From: a sulfur-oxidizing endosymbiont of Gigantopelta aegis
GTDB lineage: Bacteria; Pseudomonadota; Gammaproteobacteria; GRL18
Length of the DNA stretch: 64,000 bases
Direction of reading: 5' to 3'
Assembly (NCBI RefSeq): GCF_016097415.1
Contig: NZ_JAEHGE010000001.1
Coordinates: forward strand, 2,963,157-3,027,156
Both the position numbers and the translations under genes were made by a program. The stretch's first letter is position 1. The number at the start of each line of letters is the position of its first letter. The notes under the pieces are model-generated. The model ran no database searches and had not been told where the DNA came from. It was given only the letters and a program-made list of their open reading frames with translations. Shown one piece after another: positions 8,552-18,383 of the stretch.

Positions 8552-9383
8552 TAATGTGGCTATACTTAACCGGACACACAACTTAAAATAACTAAAAGAT
8601 AAAAAGTGTGACCTAAAATGAATGATCAAACAAAAAAACCGAATAAAAGCTATACATCAGAATTTAAAGAATCAGCTGTCAAATTAGCTAATGAGACGGA
8701 TCAACCCGTTTCTCAGACTGCCAGGGAGCTAGGTGTTAATGTAAATACTCTACATACCTGGATCAGTAAATATTCCAAACCGGTGAAGACGGTAGCCAAT
8801 AGAAGTGATGAACAATTTATGATGAAGTCGTCAACTGCCAGGAGCTTCAGGCGTGATTTATAAAAGCTATACAGCGTACTTTGCAAGGGAAACTTTGTGA
8901 AGTACGCATGGATAACTGATCAGGCTAAAGATTACCCGGTAACGATTCTGTGCCGTTTTATGGATGTTTCCCGTAGTTGCTATTATGATTGGGTTAGCTC
9001 TCCTAAAACGGATAGAGAGAAAAAATGAAGCGCTTACTGAGCAGCTAAAAAACTGTTTGAAGACAGTCGCAAGACTTATGGAACCCGTCGTCTTAAAAAG
9101 AAAACGGCTGAAAAAGGCGTTCATATAAGCCGCCGGAGAATTGGTCGATTAATGAAAAAAGCCGGTTTGTTTTGTAAAACGAAGAACGCTTTAAAGCGAC
9201 GACTAATTCCAAGCATAATAAGCGTATATCTCCAAATTTACTGGAAAGAGAGTTTACTGTCTCTCAACCTGATCGCTACTATGTGGGTGATATTACCTAT
9301 ATTGCCACCAAGGAAGGCTGGTTATATTGAGCGGTTGTCATTGACTTATTCTCTAACGAATTGTTGGCTGGTCGATGGATGAG
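8552..9383 (+). mobile_element. IS3-family element, copy A (right-truncated remnant)
   Basis: It begins with the family left end TAATGTGGCTATACTTAACC and runs co-linear with the other copies until about GATGGATGAG (9374-9383), where it stops abruptly. The right third, including two of the three DDE residues and the right inverted repeat, is gone. orfA (from 8618) is frameshifted after SDE, and the orfA-orfB junction is rearranged. It disrupts a chemoreceptor gene and has no matching target duplication because one end is lost. Confidence 0.9.
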
Positions 9384-11186
9384 TGCATCTAAATTTCGTT
9401 TGACATTATTCTCTGATAACTGACTAATTGTTAGGATATTTTCGTTAATACCTTCTATGGCGGCTTTTTGTTCGCTAATGGAATTGTTTATTTCAATATT
9501 ACTGGTTTCTATTTGAGAGACCTTGGGAGTAATGACTCTTAGGGAGGCTTCTGTCTGATTGGCTAAATCGACACAGGCTTCAACTTCATTACTGCTATTT
9601 TTCATTTCATTGACAGCTGAGTTCACGCCCTTCTTCAGCAGGTCTATCATCTGTTCAATTTCCAGTGTCGATTCCTGTGTTTTACCCGCAAGGGAGCGGA
9701 CTTCATCTGCCACAACCGCAAAACCACGTCCCTGCTCTCCTGCTCTTGCTGCTTCGATGGCAGCATTAAGTGCTAATAAGTTAGTTTGCTCCGCAATACT
9801 TTTTATAACATCTAAAATTCCGCCTATTGACTCCGTTTCTTCGGACAATTCATTAATCACAACTTCTGAACGTTCTACATGAGTCGCTATTTTTTTAATT
9901 GAATTAATAGTTTCTTGAATGATTTTATCTCCCTTACAAAGCTCCCTATTTGTTTCTTTAGAATGAGAGGTCATTTCCTGACTATTTTGCGAAATATTGG
10001 CAATAGCAGTTTCTACACCCATTGCAGCATTGCTGAGCTGTTTTATATTATCTTTTTGCTGACTAATATTACTCTGGTTGGTCATCATAGATTCGGATAG
10101 TCCCTCGGATGATTGATTGACTTCATAAACCAAGGGTTTGATCTTAGAAACAAGTCCATGTAATTTATTGATTGTATTAGAAATTGCTTTTTCAATTTCA
10201 GCAATTTCATCCTGACGCTCACTTTGGGCTATAACAACCGTTAAATCACCTTGGCTCACCGCAGTTAATGACTTGGATATTGAATGAAGTGGTTTTAACG
10301 ATTTACCAAGATATAAGTAGATAAAAATAATAGCTGCAATGCTAATTATTATTAATAACAATATTGCAGTGATATTAATATTTTTTTGTGAATTATAACT
10401 AGCTGTATTATCGCTAATTGTTATCAAATTTCCAATTAATTGCTCACCATGTTTAATAGTCAATATCGTTGTTGAATAAATTTTATCATCTTTTTTGATA
10501 ACAAAATGTGCTTCCTTTTCAACCGGCCAATCATACTGACTTAACTCCTCATTCAAATCAACTTCAGAATATGATTTTATCCGTCCTGAGATATCGGCAA
10601 TGTAAACCTGTATATGTTGGCCATTTTTTAGTAAATTAATGGCTTTATCAAAATATAAAGAAAATGAACCCACACCAATTACTTTACCTCTTTTAGTGAT
10701 TGGAAAAACAAGTTCCGCTTGAAACTCACCGTTAGAGCTTAATGTAATATCAGGTTTATTTTTCTTTTCTTTAATGGCTAAAAGTGATAACTGATTATTT
10801 TTTCCTAGATTATTTTTATCCAGTGCATCAAAAATAATTTTACCCGTATTGTCCGTTAACTGTAAATTTGAAATAACCCCCTGACTGACTAAGGAATTAA
10901 AAGTTGTTGAAACGTTTTCGTATAAGTAATTAATATCCTTTTTTTCAATCGCTTTTTTTAATTTCCGATCCCGTGTGATATTTTTTATATTGGGTTCCAT
11001 CTGAGCATATTGATTAACAGAAATTAAATCCCATAATTGTTTTTTACCATTAATTGCCAGTTCATTGTAGCGTTCCTCTGCTTCATTAACATTCAGATAG
11101 CTAGAAATAAACCCCGCAGTAACGATGATAACAATCATAACAATGACAGTGATAACAATTCTGTTTTTTAAACTCATAATGCTCAA
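9384..11186 (-). pseudogene. methyl-accepting chemotaxis protein, 3' end split off by IS copy A
   Basis: About 600 receptor-derived residues: TM1 ([20 protein letters not shown]), a periplasmic Cache-like sensor of about 250 residues, TM2 ([20 protein letters not shown]) and HAMP. A complete signalling hairpin follows with [20 protein letters not shown], the kinase-binding tip. After ...[10 protein letters not shown] the frame runs into IS copy A and adds about 29 foreign residues, stopping at 9297. The natural end lies at 8480-8551. The tip and methylation helices are largely kept, so a product might still signal, but the last helix is lost. It lies 79 bp downstream of the rhodanese gene. 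Confidence 0.88.
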
Positions 11187-11265
11187 CTTCCATTTAACTA
11201 TATAAAGTTTATGGAAACTTTATTCAAATAAAAAAGCTTCCATCAACATTGTTGCAAGTAATTTT

Positions 11266-11700
11266 TCATTCAACTGGGTAGCCTGCTTTTTTCCAGGCAG
11301 GAAAACCATCACGATAATAATAAATATTAGTAAATCCCCAGGAAACTGCTTTTTTTGTTGCGTTCGAGCTTCGCATACAACGCTCACCATTACAGTAAAT
11401 AACCGCAGGCTCTGTTTTTTTCATTTCTTTTAATAAGTTTTCTTCTGAAAAATTTGTTTTAACATTTAATTGAATAGCATCTGAAACTCGCCCTGCATTC
11501 CAGTCTTTATCCTTACGTACATCAACGAATAATACCCCATCATCAAAAAGTTTTTTTGCTTCTTCTGTCGTGACAGACTTAGCACCATCTACCGTCATTG
11601 GTGAAACCTTATCACCCGCAAAAGAGATTTGAATACAGGCAAAGCCTAACAAAAAGATGACCGCTAAACTTTGAATATGATTTTGCATAAAATTTTTCAT
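11266..11700 (-). CDS. exported rhodanese-like domain protein
   Basis: A 144-aa protein with a signal peptide (SLAVIFLLGFACIQISFAGD) and one rhodanese domain: LFVDVRKDKDW, then the active-site loop VIYCNGERCMRS with the catalytic Cys in CNGERC, and a FPAWKKAGYPVE end. Periplasmic single-domain rhodaneses carry or transfer sulfane sulfur; the substrate is unknown here. It is co-directional with the chemoreceptor downstream and the HD-GYP gene upstream (150-bp gap with an AT-rich region). Confidence 0.88.
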   Translation of the reverse strand: MKNFMQNHIQSLAVIFLLGFACIQISFAGDKVSPMTVDGAKSVTTEEAKKLFDDGVLFVDVRKDKDWNAGRVSDAIQLNVKTNFSEENLLKEMKKTEPAVIYCNGERCMRSSNATKKAVSWGFTNIYYYRDGFPAWKKAGYPVE

Positions 11701-11850
11701 TTTTCTTCCTTTTCAACTATATCGGTAATTATCGACATTACTTTAACCTAAAAAATCAGCGCTTAAAATAACCGTGATAATTTAGAGTATAGGAGGAATT
11801 ATGGAAAAATATAGAAGAAAAAGTTTAAAATATTGTGAAAAAATTATTTT

Positions 11851-13110
11851 TTACTTATTTTGAGAATTATAATAGCTTACATCAGCAAGTTTGATTTCAG
11901 ATCGCTTCAAACCACAAGCTTTTTCACTCACGGACTGTTTAATGGTGTAAATTTCACCACCAATATCTTTGTCTCGATCAGCCAAAACGATTAATTTTTG
12001 TTTTTTAGTCTGTTTATCTGCACCCAGGAGCAAAATGATATTCGGGCGTAATGGTTCTTCATAATGACTATCAACCACAATGGCCACATCATCATTACTC
12101 AGTTGTACCAATGTACCGGGAGGATAGAACCCCAAACATTCTACAAACTTCGTCATCAAGGCAAAATCCAGATGATTACCACTTTTTTGTTGCATAATTT
12201 CTATGGCATTTTCATGGCTACATTCCTGCCGATAGCTTCGATCACTGGTAAGCGCATCATACATGTCTGCGATTGCAACAATACGAGTTGCCAGCGTCAA
12301 CTTATCCCAGCCAATCCCTCTCGGATAGCCCTTGCCATCGACTCGTTCATGATGCGAGTAAGCGACACTAATGACTGAGAGAGGTATTTTCCCTGGTGAT
12401 TTTTTTAAGATTTTTAGACCCAGAACCGTATGGTACTTCATGATCTGAATCTCTTTGCCCGCAAGCTTGCCCGGTTTATTAAGAATTTTTTCCGGGACAA
12501 GCCCTTTACCCATATCAAACAGCAATCCACACAAACCTAATTCTTTTAGCCTTACCACCGATAGTCCAATATGACGCCCCAGCACAAGGGACAAGACACA
12601 GGTATTCACCGTATGTTGGATGGTATAATTGTTACTGCTTTTCCATTGCGTCAGCCAGAGAAAGGTATCCGGTGTTTTAATAATACTGGCAACCAATAGC
12701 GCGATCACCTTTTCTGCTTCTAATAACTCAAGCGTCTGTTTCTGTTCGATGCGTTTGAACAAGCCTTCAACTAGCGTATTGAGTTGTTTGAAAATAGCCC
12801 CTGCCTGATTTATTTCCGTAAAAAAAGAGCTGTTTTTGCTGGGCATTACTGGATAAACAAGTTGCCGTAATTGTTCTTGCTGTAGCGATTTTATTTCTAT
12901 TTCAAAAATACGAGAGCGATCGACAATAACAAATTCACAATGCGCCTGCACAATGGCAATATGTTCGTCTATGGAAAGAAAAAAACCATGAAATACAAAT
13001 GGCGATACCAGCCAGGAGCGATCCAATTCAGTCACATACATCCCCAATGTCAATTGCGACACGGGGATTTTTATTTGACTAAGATGATTGTCTGGTGGAT
13101 TTTTTTTCAT
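11851..13110 (-). CDS. DUF3391 + HD-GYP domain protein (c-di-GMP phosphodiesterase family)
   Basis: The N-terminal DUF3391 region (IPVSQLTLGMYVTELDRSW, residues about 14-32) is followed by an HD-GYP domain at about 160-345 with IQHTVNTC, YSHHERVDGKGYP (intact HH..DGxGYP) and RIVAIADMYDALTSDRSYR. HD-GYP enzymes hydrolyse c-di-GMP. The HD pair itself reads LFDMGK where LxHDIGK is usual, so the metal-binding His is a Phe; activity may be reduced or absent. It is followed by a short C-terminal domain. It lies downstream of lolD on the same strand (18-bp gap). Confidence 0.9.
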   Translation of the reverse strand: MKKNPPDNHLSQIKIPVSQLTLGMYVTELDRSWLVSPFVFHGFFLSIDEHIAIVQAHCEFVIVDRSRIFEIEIKSLQQEQLRQLVYPVMPSKNSSFFTEINQAGAIFKQLNTLVEGLFKRIEQKQTLELLEAEKVIALLVASIIKTPDTFLWLTQWKSSNNYTIQHTVNTCVLSLVLGRHIGLSVVRLKELGLCGLLFDMGKGLVPEKILNKPGKLAGKEIQIMKYHTVLGLKILKKSPGKIPLSVISVAYSHHERVDGKGYPRGIGWDKLTLATRIVAIADMYDALTSDRSYRQECSHENAIEIMQQKSGNHLDFALMTKFVECLGFYPPGTLVQLSNDDVAIVVDSHYEEPLRPNIILLLGADKQTKKQKLIVLADRDKDIGGEIYTIKQSVSEKACGLKRSEIKLADVSYYNSQNK

Positions 13111-13128
13111 TTTAATCTGCTTAAAAAT

Positions 13129-13830
13129 TCATAATGCCAGTGTGGACAAGTTACCATCAGCAAGCATGAGTACGCTGTCCATTCGTGATGCAAGTTTTTC
13201 ATCATGCGTCACTAGGACCAGACTAATATTCATTTCTTCATTCAGTTTGATTAATAAATCATAAACTTGCTTGGCCGTATGATTATCCAAATTCCCCGTT
13301 GGTTCATCTGCCAATAAGCACTTGGGATTGGTCACTAAGGCACGCGCAATCGCCGCACGTTGTCGTTCACCACCAGAAAGTTCGCCTGGCTTGTGTTTAA
13401 GTCGATGGCTCAGCCCCACTTGATCTAGCAGATAAGCCGCTTGCTCCTTTGCCTGAGCTGTACTATCACCACGTATCAATAGTGGCATGGCGACATTTTC
13501 TAACGCAGAAAACTCATGCAATAAATGGTGAAACTGATAAACAAAACCCAAGGTATGATTGCGTAGCACGCCCAATTTTTTAGGGTTTAAACGACTGACA
13601 TCCTGACCATCAATGATCAGTTTACCGGATTTAATTTTATCCAAGCCACCCATCATATAAAGCAAGGTGCTTTTTCCTGAGCCTGATGCACCGACAATTG
13701 CCAGGCGTTGCCCAGCCGTCACTTGCAAATTAATATCTTTAAAAATATCGACACGGCTAGTACCGTCATCAAAATACTGAGTGATATTCTGGCAATCGAT
13801 AATGATCTCTTTATTAGCAGTCTTATTCAT
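13129..13830 (-). CDS. lolD: lipoprotein-releasing ABC transporter ATP-binding protein
   Basis: A 233-aa ABC ATPase with Walker A GASGSGKST, Q-loop VYQFHHLLHEFSALENVAMP (a LolD hallmark), signature LSGGERQRAAIARAL and Walker B CLLADEPTGNLD. It powers release of outer-membrane lipoproteins from the inner membrane to LolA. Its start overlaps the end of the permease gene by 8 bp, so translation is coupled. Confidence 0.95.
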   Translation of the reverse strand: MNKTANKEIIIDCQNITQYFDDGTSRVDIFKDINLQVTAGQRLAIVGASGSGKSTLLYMMGGLDKIKSGKLIIDGQDVSRLNPKKLGVLRNHTLGFVYQFHHLLHEFSALENVAMPLLIRGDSTAQAKEQAAYLLDQVGLSHRLKHKPGELSGGERQRAAIARALVTNPKCLLADEPTGNLDNHTAKQVYDLLIKLNEEMNISLVLVTHDEKLASRMDSVLMLADGNLSTLAL

Positions 13831-15070
13831 AACGTAAGGCCTCCGCAGGTTGTACTCGGGAGGCTCGCCATGCCGGATAAATAGTTGCTAGCACGGTCAG
13901 ACTGAATGAAATAATGCCTGTTGTCAGTACATCCGACCATTTCATTTCAGAAGGTAAATCGCTAATCAGATATATTTCCGGGGCAAGAAATTTTATACCC
14001 AGCACACTTTCTAACGCAGGGACAATGGTTTGAATGTTTTGCGCGGTTAAGATGCCTGAAGCCATGCCCAGTAGTGTGCCAACGATGCCAATCACCATGC
14101 CTTGAGCGATAAAAATCCGCATAATCATTCCCGGACTCGCCCCCAGAGTACGTAAAATAGCAATGTCTGCTTGTTTGTCACTCACGACGATCACCAGTGT
14201 TGAAACAATATTAAATGCTGCCACAGCAATAATCAATGAGAGGATAATAAGCATCATAGTTTTTTCAATATTGATGGCACGAAACAGATTAGCATGGTGT
14301 TGTGTCCAATCAATCACGCGGTGATAGCCCGGTATTTTTTGCTCAATTTCACGGCTAATTTTGGGTGCATTATAAAGATCATCTAACTTCAGACGGATAC
14401 CAGTGACCAAGCCTTTCATTTTAAATAACACTTGGGCATCGCGAATATGAATAAGCGCCATATTAGCATCATATTGATTATGCCCCATTTCAAAGATACC
14501 CACGACAGTGAAACGCTTGAGTCGGGGCATTATACCTGCGGGAGTCACATTAGCAGACGGTGTGACCATGGTGATTTTCGAACCGACTGTTGCACCGATA
14601 GAGCGTGCCAGGAAACGTCCTAAAATAATGCCATATTTGGTATCATTGAGAGCCTCATAGCTACCTCGGTAGATTTTTAAGGAGACTTCTGACACGCTTT
14701 TTTCTTCTTCGGGGTCAATACCACGTACCAACGCACCATGTACATTAGAAGCATTGGTAAGCATGGCTTCTTTTAGAATGTAGGGAGCAGAGCCTTCAAC
14801 ATGGGGCTGTTGTTCCACCAGTTTATCGACATCTTGCCAGTTTTGTATTTTACCATTCATGCCACTGATCGTTGCATGTGATGCCATACCGAGAATGCGA
14901 TCACGAATTTCAGATTGAAAACCGTTCATTACCGATAGCACTGTAATCAATGCCCAAACACCAATAGCAATGCCGGTGAATGAACTGAGGGTGATAAAGG
15001 AGATAAACTGGTTTCGTCGTTTAGCACGGGTATAGCGGAAGCCAAGAAAGAGTGAAAGAGGTTTAAACAT
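13823..15070 (-). CDS. lipoprotein-releasing ABC transporter permease (LolC/LolE family)
   Basis: A 415-aa permease with an N-terminal TM, a large periplasmic domain (about residues 45-270) and three C-terminal TMs, ending YPAWRASRVQPAEALRYE, the classic LolC/E-MacB family tail. The start MFKPLSLFLGFRYTRAKRR is LolC/E-like. Only one permease gene accompanies lolD here, unlike lolC-lolD-lolE in E. coli, so it may be the LolF-type permease that works as a homodimer, or a partner may lie elsewhere. I leave the symbol open. Confidence 0.9.
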   Translation of the reverse strand: MFKPLSLFLGFRYTRAKRRNQFISFITLSSFTGIAIGVWALITVLSVMNGFQSEIRDRILGMASHATISGMNGKIQNWQDVDKLVEQQPHVEGSAPYILKEAMLTNASNVHGALVRGIDPEEEKSVSEVSLKIYRGSYEALNDTKYGIILGRFLARSIGATVGSKITMVTPSANVTPAGIMPRLKRFTVVGIFEMGHNQYDANMALIHIRDAQVLFKMKGLVTGIRLKLDDLYNAPKISREIEQKIPGYHRVIDWTQHHANLFRAINIEKTMMLIILSLIIAVAAFNIVSTLVIVVSDKQADIAILRTLGASPGMIMRIFIAQGMVIGIVGTLLGMASGILTAQNIQTIVPALESVLGIKFLAPEIYLISDLPSEMKWSDVLTTGIISFSLTVLATIYPAWRASRVQPAEALRYE

Positions 15071-15091
15071 AGTTGCTTTGGATGTTTCCTA

Positions 15092-15135
15092 TTTTATGTG
15101 TGTTTTATGTGTGTTTTATGTGTGTTTTATGTATA
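15092..15135. repeat. 11-bp tandem repeat upstream of the Lol permease gene
   Basis: The unit TTTTATGTGTG occurs three times exactly, and a fourth copy ends in TATA (15092-15102, 15103-15113, 15114-15124, 15125-15135). It lies in the 80-bp gap between sfsA and the permease gene start, in the likely leader of the lol genes. Copy-number change here could alter spacing to a promoter or leader; that is inference. Confidence 0.85.
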
Positions 15136-15150
15136 GTTGTGTGCTTGTTT

Positions 15151-15924
15151 TTAGCAAGAGCGTATAAAATTGAGTTGTTTAACCAGTTCTATACCTTCAG
15201 GTGCTTTAGCGCCGGTAAATCTTACGCCATAGGCCAGTACTTCTACGCCATTTTTTTCTGCTTGTGCCAATGTTTGTGCATAAAGAAGATCAATTTCATG
15301 GGCGGCACGAACACTTTCTATGTCATCGCGTTGCACACAAAAAAGTATCACGCCCCGATGTCCCTGTTGCACCATGAGCTCTAACTCACGCAGATGTTTT
15401 GTACCCCGTGCGGTCACGGCATCAGGAAAAGCAGCCACGCCTGCTTCAAAACTGGCGGTGACGTTTTTCACCTCAATATAACATTTTTGACCATCAATTT
15501 GGGTTAATAATAGGTCTATGCGGCTTTTTTCTTCACCATAGGGCACTTCGGTTTGAATTTGAGCAATATCACTCAATTCATGAATCGCCCCTTTTTCAAT
15601 GGCTTCATAAACGAGTTTATTAGCCAGTAGAGTATTAATGCCGATCAAGCCCCCACTTGCTGAGCGCGACGAACTAATATCCTGAGTACTTGAAAGCTCC
15701 CAGCTATAAAGGTATTTACGTTTAGGATTATGGCTATTGCTGATCCATATAGCGCTGTCAGGAATAGCACAGCCCTGCATAGAACCGGTATTAGCCGTGT
15801 GGATGGTAATAAATTTTATTGCTTGGCCATCAACGTCTATCGCCTCAGCCAATTCAATATCAGCTAAAAAGCGTTTATAGCGTTTAATTAAACGTGCCTT
15901 GATCAGTGGCTCTGAATATTTCAC
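15151..15924 (-). CDS. sfsA: DNA/RNA nuclease SfsA
   Basis: A 257-aa SfsA family protein: N-terminal LIKARLIKRYKRFLADIEL, then the HTANTGSMQGC motif, SRSASGGLIGINTLLANKLV, the nuclease core RIDLLLTQIDGQKCYIEVKN (PD-(D/E)xK-like) and FPDAVTARGTKHLRELE. SfsA was first described as a maltose-regulon stimulator and later shown to have nuclease activity. It is slightly longer than E. coli SfsA (234 aa). The start overlaps the stop of the aminotransferase gene by 4 bp, so the genes form one operon with cbbY upstream. Confidence 0.93.
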   Translation of the reverse strand: MKYSEPLIKARLIKRYKRFLADIELAEAIDVDGQAIKFITIHTANTGSMQGCAIPDSAIWISNSHNPKRKYLYSWELSSTQDISSSRSASGGLIGINTLLANKLVYEAIEKGAIHELSDIAQIQTEVPYGEEKSRIDLLLTQIDGQKCYIEVKNVTASFEAGVAAFPDAVTARGTKHLRELELMVQQGHRGVILFCVQRDDIESVRAAHEIDLLYAQTLAQAEKNGVEVLAYGVRFTGAKAPEGIELVKQLNFIRSC

Positions 15925-17180
15925 CCTAAGAAATCCTGCAAGCGTTGCACTGCGTCTTGTAGGTAGCTAATATCCTGGGTATAGGCGAAACGAATATAGC
16001 GCTCTGGATGATGATTGCCAAAGTCGATGCCTGGTGTCAGTGCAAGCCCCGTGGCATTGAGCACATCATGGGCAAACACCATGCTGTCATTTTTGTGATT
16101 TTTGGTATGAGCACTACAATCACAATAGAGATAAAATGCCCCCTGAGGTTTGACCGGCAGTTTAAAATCCAGCGCCTGTAGCTGAGGATAGAGAAAGTCT
16201 CGACGTTGTTGAAAAATAGCTCGACGTTGCTCTAAAATTTCAATCGTCTCCGGTAAAAAAGCCGCCATAGCCGCATATTGTGCGGTAGTTGGTGCGGCCA
16301 GAAAGAGATTTTGTGCTAAATGATCACAGGCCTGCACCAGATGCTCAGGCACAATACACCAGCCCAAACGCCAGCCAGTCATCTGGAAGTATTTTGAAAA
16401 ACTATTGACAATAATAATGTGTTGTTCGTATTGGTTCGGCTGCTGATCGTATTGTTGATTAGGCACACATGATAAGGCACAACTGGATTCAATCTCATAA
16501 ACCAGCCCTTGATAAATCTCATCAACAATGAGATAGGCATTTTTATCTGTCACCAATTGAATGATTTTTTGCATCTCATCCTTCGGCACGATAGTCCCAG
16601 TAGGATTAGCCGGTGAGGCAATGAGTACGGCTTTGGTGTTTTTTTGCCAATTTTTTTCGATAATTTCAGCAGTTAATTGATAGGCACTGGATTCATCCAC
16701 GGCAATTGCCTGAATTTCTCCAGAAACAAAACGGACAAAGTTTTGATTACAGGGGTAGCCCGGATCAGCGAGCATGACCCCATCACCCCGATCAATTAAA
16801 GCCCCCATTATCAATAACAAAGCACCCGAAGCGCCCGGCGTTACAACGACACGTGAGGCGGGAATATCGAGCGCATAAGTGCTTTGATAATAATCGGCAA
16901 TAGCCTGTCTTAAAGCCATAAGCCCCAGACTCGGGGTGTAATGAATATTGCCTTGTTGCAGGGCGGCAATCCCTGCGTCAATAATAGGCTGAGGGGTTTT
17001 AAAGTCTGGCTCCCCGACTTCCAGATGAATAATATCACGTCCTTGGAGTTCCAACGCCTTTGCCTTGCCCAACAAGGACATCACATGAAAGGGCTGAATC
17101 ACATCCATGCGCTGTGCCAGAGCGCTTACAGTCCTAGTGCTAGAAGCGTTAGTGCTAGAAGACTTGGCGCTTTGGCTCAT
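15921..17180 (-). CDS. PLP-dependent aminotransferase class I/II
   Basis: A 419-aa fold-type I aminotransferase. VEVGEPDF-like region HLEVGEPDFKTP near residue 53, ASPANPTG near 190, IVDEIYQGL near 218, and NSFSKYFQMTGWRLGW near 255, where Lys binds PLP. The substrate cannot be read from the sequence; aspartate/alanine-type is plausible. The first about 24 residues are Ser/Thr/Ala-rich and non-conserved, so translation may start at MDVIQPFHVM instead. It overlaps sfsA and cbbY by 4 bp each, a tightly coupled trio. Confidence 0.88.
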   Translation of the reverse strand: MSQSAKSSSTNASSTRTVSALAQRMDVIQPFHVMSLLGKAKALELQGRDIIHLEVGEPDFKTPQPIIDAGIAALQQGNIHYTPSLGLMALRQAIADYYQSTYALDIPASRVVVTPGASGALLLIMGALIDRGDGVMLADPGYPCNQNFVRFVSGEIQAIAVDESSAYQLTAEIIEKNWQKNTKAVLIASPANPTGTIVPKDEMQKIIQLVTDKNAYLIVDEIYQGLVYEIESSCALSCVPNQQYDQQPNQYEQHIIIVNSFSKYFQMTGWRLGWCIVPEHLVQACDHLAQNLFLAAPTTAQYAAMAAFLPETIEILEQRRAIFQQRRDFLYPQLQALDFKLPVKPQGAFYLYCDCSAHTKNHKNDSMVFAHDVLNATGLALTPGIDFGNHHPERYIRFAYTQDISYLQDAVQRLQDFLG

Positions 17181-17974
17181 GCCTGAAACATTTTTTGCGC
17201 AGTTTTCAGGCTAAAATAACTATCGTCACAGTCACCTTGTAGTACGGTCATTGGCTGCTCGGGATCACCAAAGTCAGAAAGCACTAAAGTCGCACCTGCA
17301 CCAGCAAAATCATCATCAGCCGTATAGCCATTGATGGTCACGATGGTTTTTAAATTTGCACCGCAAGAGGATAAAACCCCATTATAGGAATCTTCAAAAG
17401 CCAAACATTGCTCAGCTTTAAGGTGCATTTTTTCCATGGCATAAACATAAATATCAGCGGCTGGTTTCTTAGCAGGAACGATATCGCCTGCCGCAATCAC
17501 TTCAAACCAGTCAAGCGACTCAGCACCCAGCGTATGAGTTAATAAGGAGGTCACATTAGCCGGTGTTGTCGTGGTCGCAATGGCCATACGCATGCCTGCA
17601 TCACGTGCTTCCTGAATCAGGCGTACAACGCCGGTGCGCAATGGCACAGCACCATCGGCCATTAACTGAATATAGAATTCAGTTTTAGAAGCATGCAGTG
17701 CCGCAACAAAAGCAGCAAAATCAGTTTCACCGGGTTTAGTTTGCTCAAGCGAAAACTCCTGGCCACGTTCATCGGGAAAAAAGTCTTTGAGATAATAACG
17801 AATACGTTCTTTGCCACCGGTTACTGCCAGTAACTTGCCATAAAGCTCAACACTCCAGTGCCAGTCAAGCCCAGCTTTTTCAAAAGCCATATTAAAGGCA
17901 ACCAGATGCCCATCTCGCTCAGTATCAGCCAATGTCCCATCGACATCAAAAATTAACGCTTCTAATTGACTCAT
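17177..17974 (-). CDS. HAD-superfamily phosphatase, CbbY family
   Basis: A 265-aa HAD hydrolase: FDVDGTLADTERDGHLVAFN contains the nucleophile Asp, then LDWHWSVELYGKLLAVTGGKERI (CbbY signature), MAIATTTTPANV, KKPAADIYVYAM and AFEDSYNGVLSSCGA. CbbY removes xylulose-1,5-bisphosphate, a RuBisCO inhibitor. The assignment hints at Calvin-cycle metabolism, but no other cbb gene lies in the window. It is the first gene of the cbbY-aminotransferase-sfsA run. Confidence 0.85.
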   Translation of the reverse strand: MSQLEALIFDVDGTLADTERDGHLVAFNMAFEKAGLDWHWSVELYGKLLAVTGGKERIRYYLKDFFPDERGQEFSLEQTKPGETDFAAFVAALHASKTEFYIQLMADGAVPLRTGVVRLIQEARDAGMRMAIATTTTPANVTSLLTHTLGAESLDWFEVIAAGDIVPAKKPAADIYVYAMEKMHLKAEQCLAFEDSYNGVLSSCGANLKTIVTINGYTADDDFAGAGATLVLSDFGDPEQPMTVLQGDCDDSYFSLKTAQKMFQA

Positions 17975-18028
17975 GTCACTCTCTCTGTTCTTTAATTTTG
18001 TTAAATATAACTACTCTATATGGCTATT

Positions 18029-18153
18029 ATACCCCTAATACTTGGAAATGCAGGCTTCGTTATTTTAATTTATAACCTCAATCATGTAGTACTTATACAA
18101 TCAATCGGCTATAAATCAAAATGCCTCGCTGCATTTCCATGTATCCGGGGTAT
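18029..18153. repeat. dispersed hairpin repeat family R2, copy 1 (inverted)
   Basis: Bounded by ATACCCC (18029) and GGGGTAT (18153), with ACTTGGAAATGCAG-type inner arms. Relative to copies 2 and 3 it lies in reverse orientation and is more diverged (125 bp against 138 bp). It sits between the cbbY start and dksA. Confidence 0.8.
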
Positions 18154-18383
18154 AGTCACCAAAAACTCAAGTCAATCCGAACTATAAATAACACTATTTA
18201 AGGCCTCTTTTTAATCCTTTATAAAATAATGATATTTCATTCAAAAATTACTTTTACCTGTAAAAAATCACAAATTAGGACTAAAATGTAAGTAATAAAC
18301 AAAAAAGCCGTTTAAAATTTGCCATAGTGCGTGGATTTTGTTATATATTCACATCTTTTTAAAAACAGGCTGGAGTCCAATCG

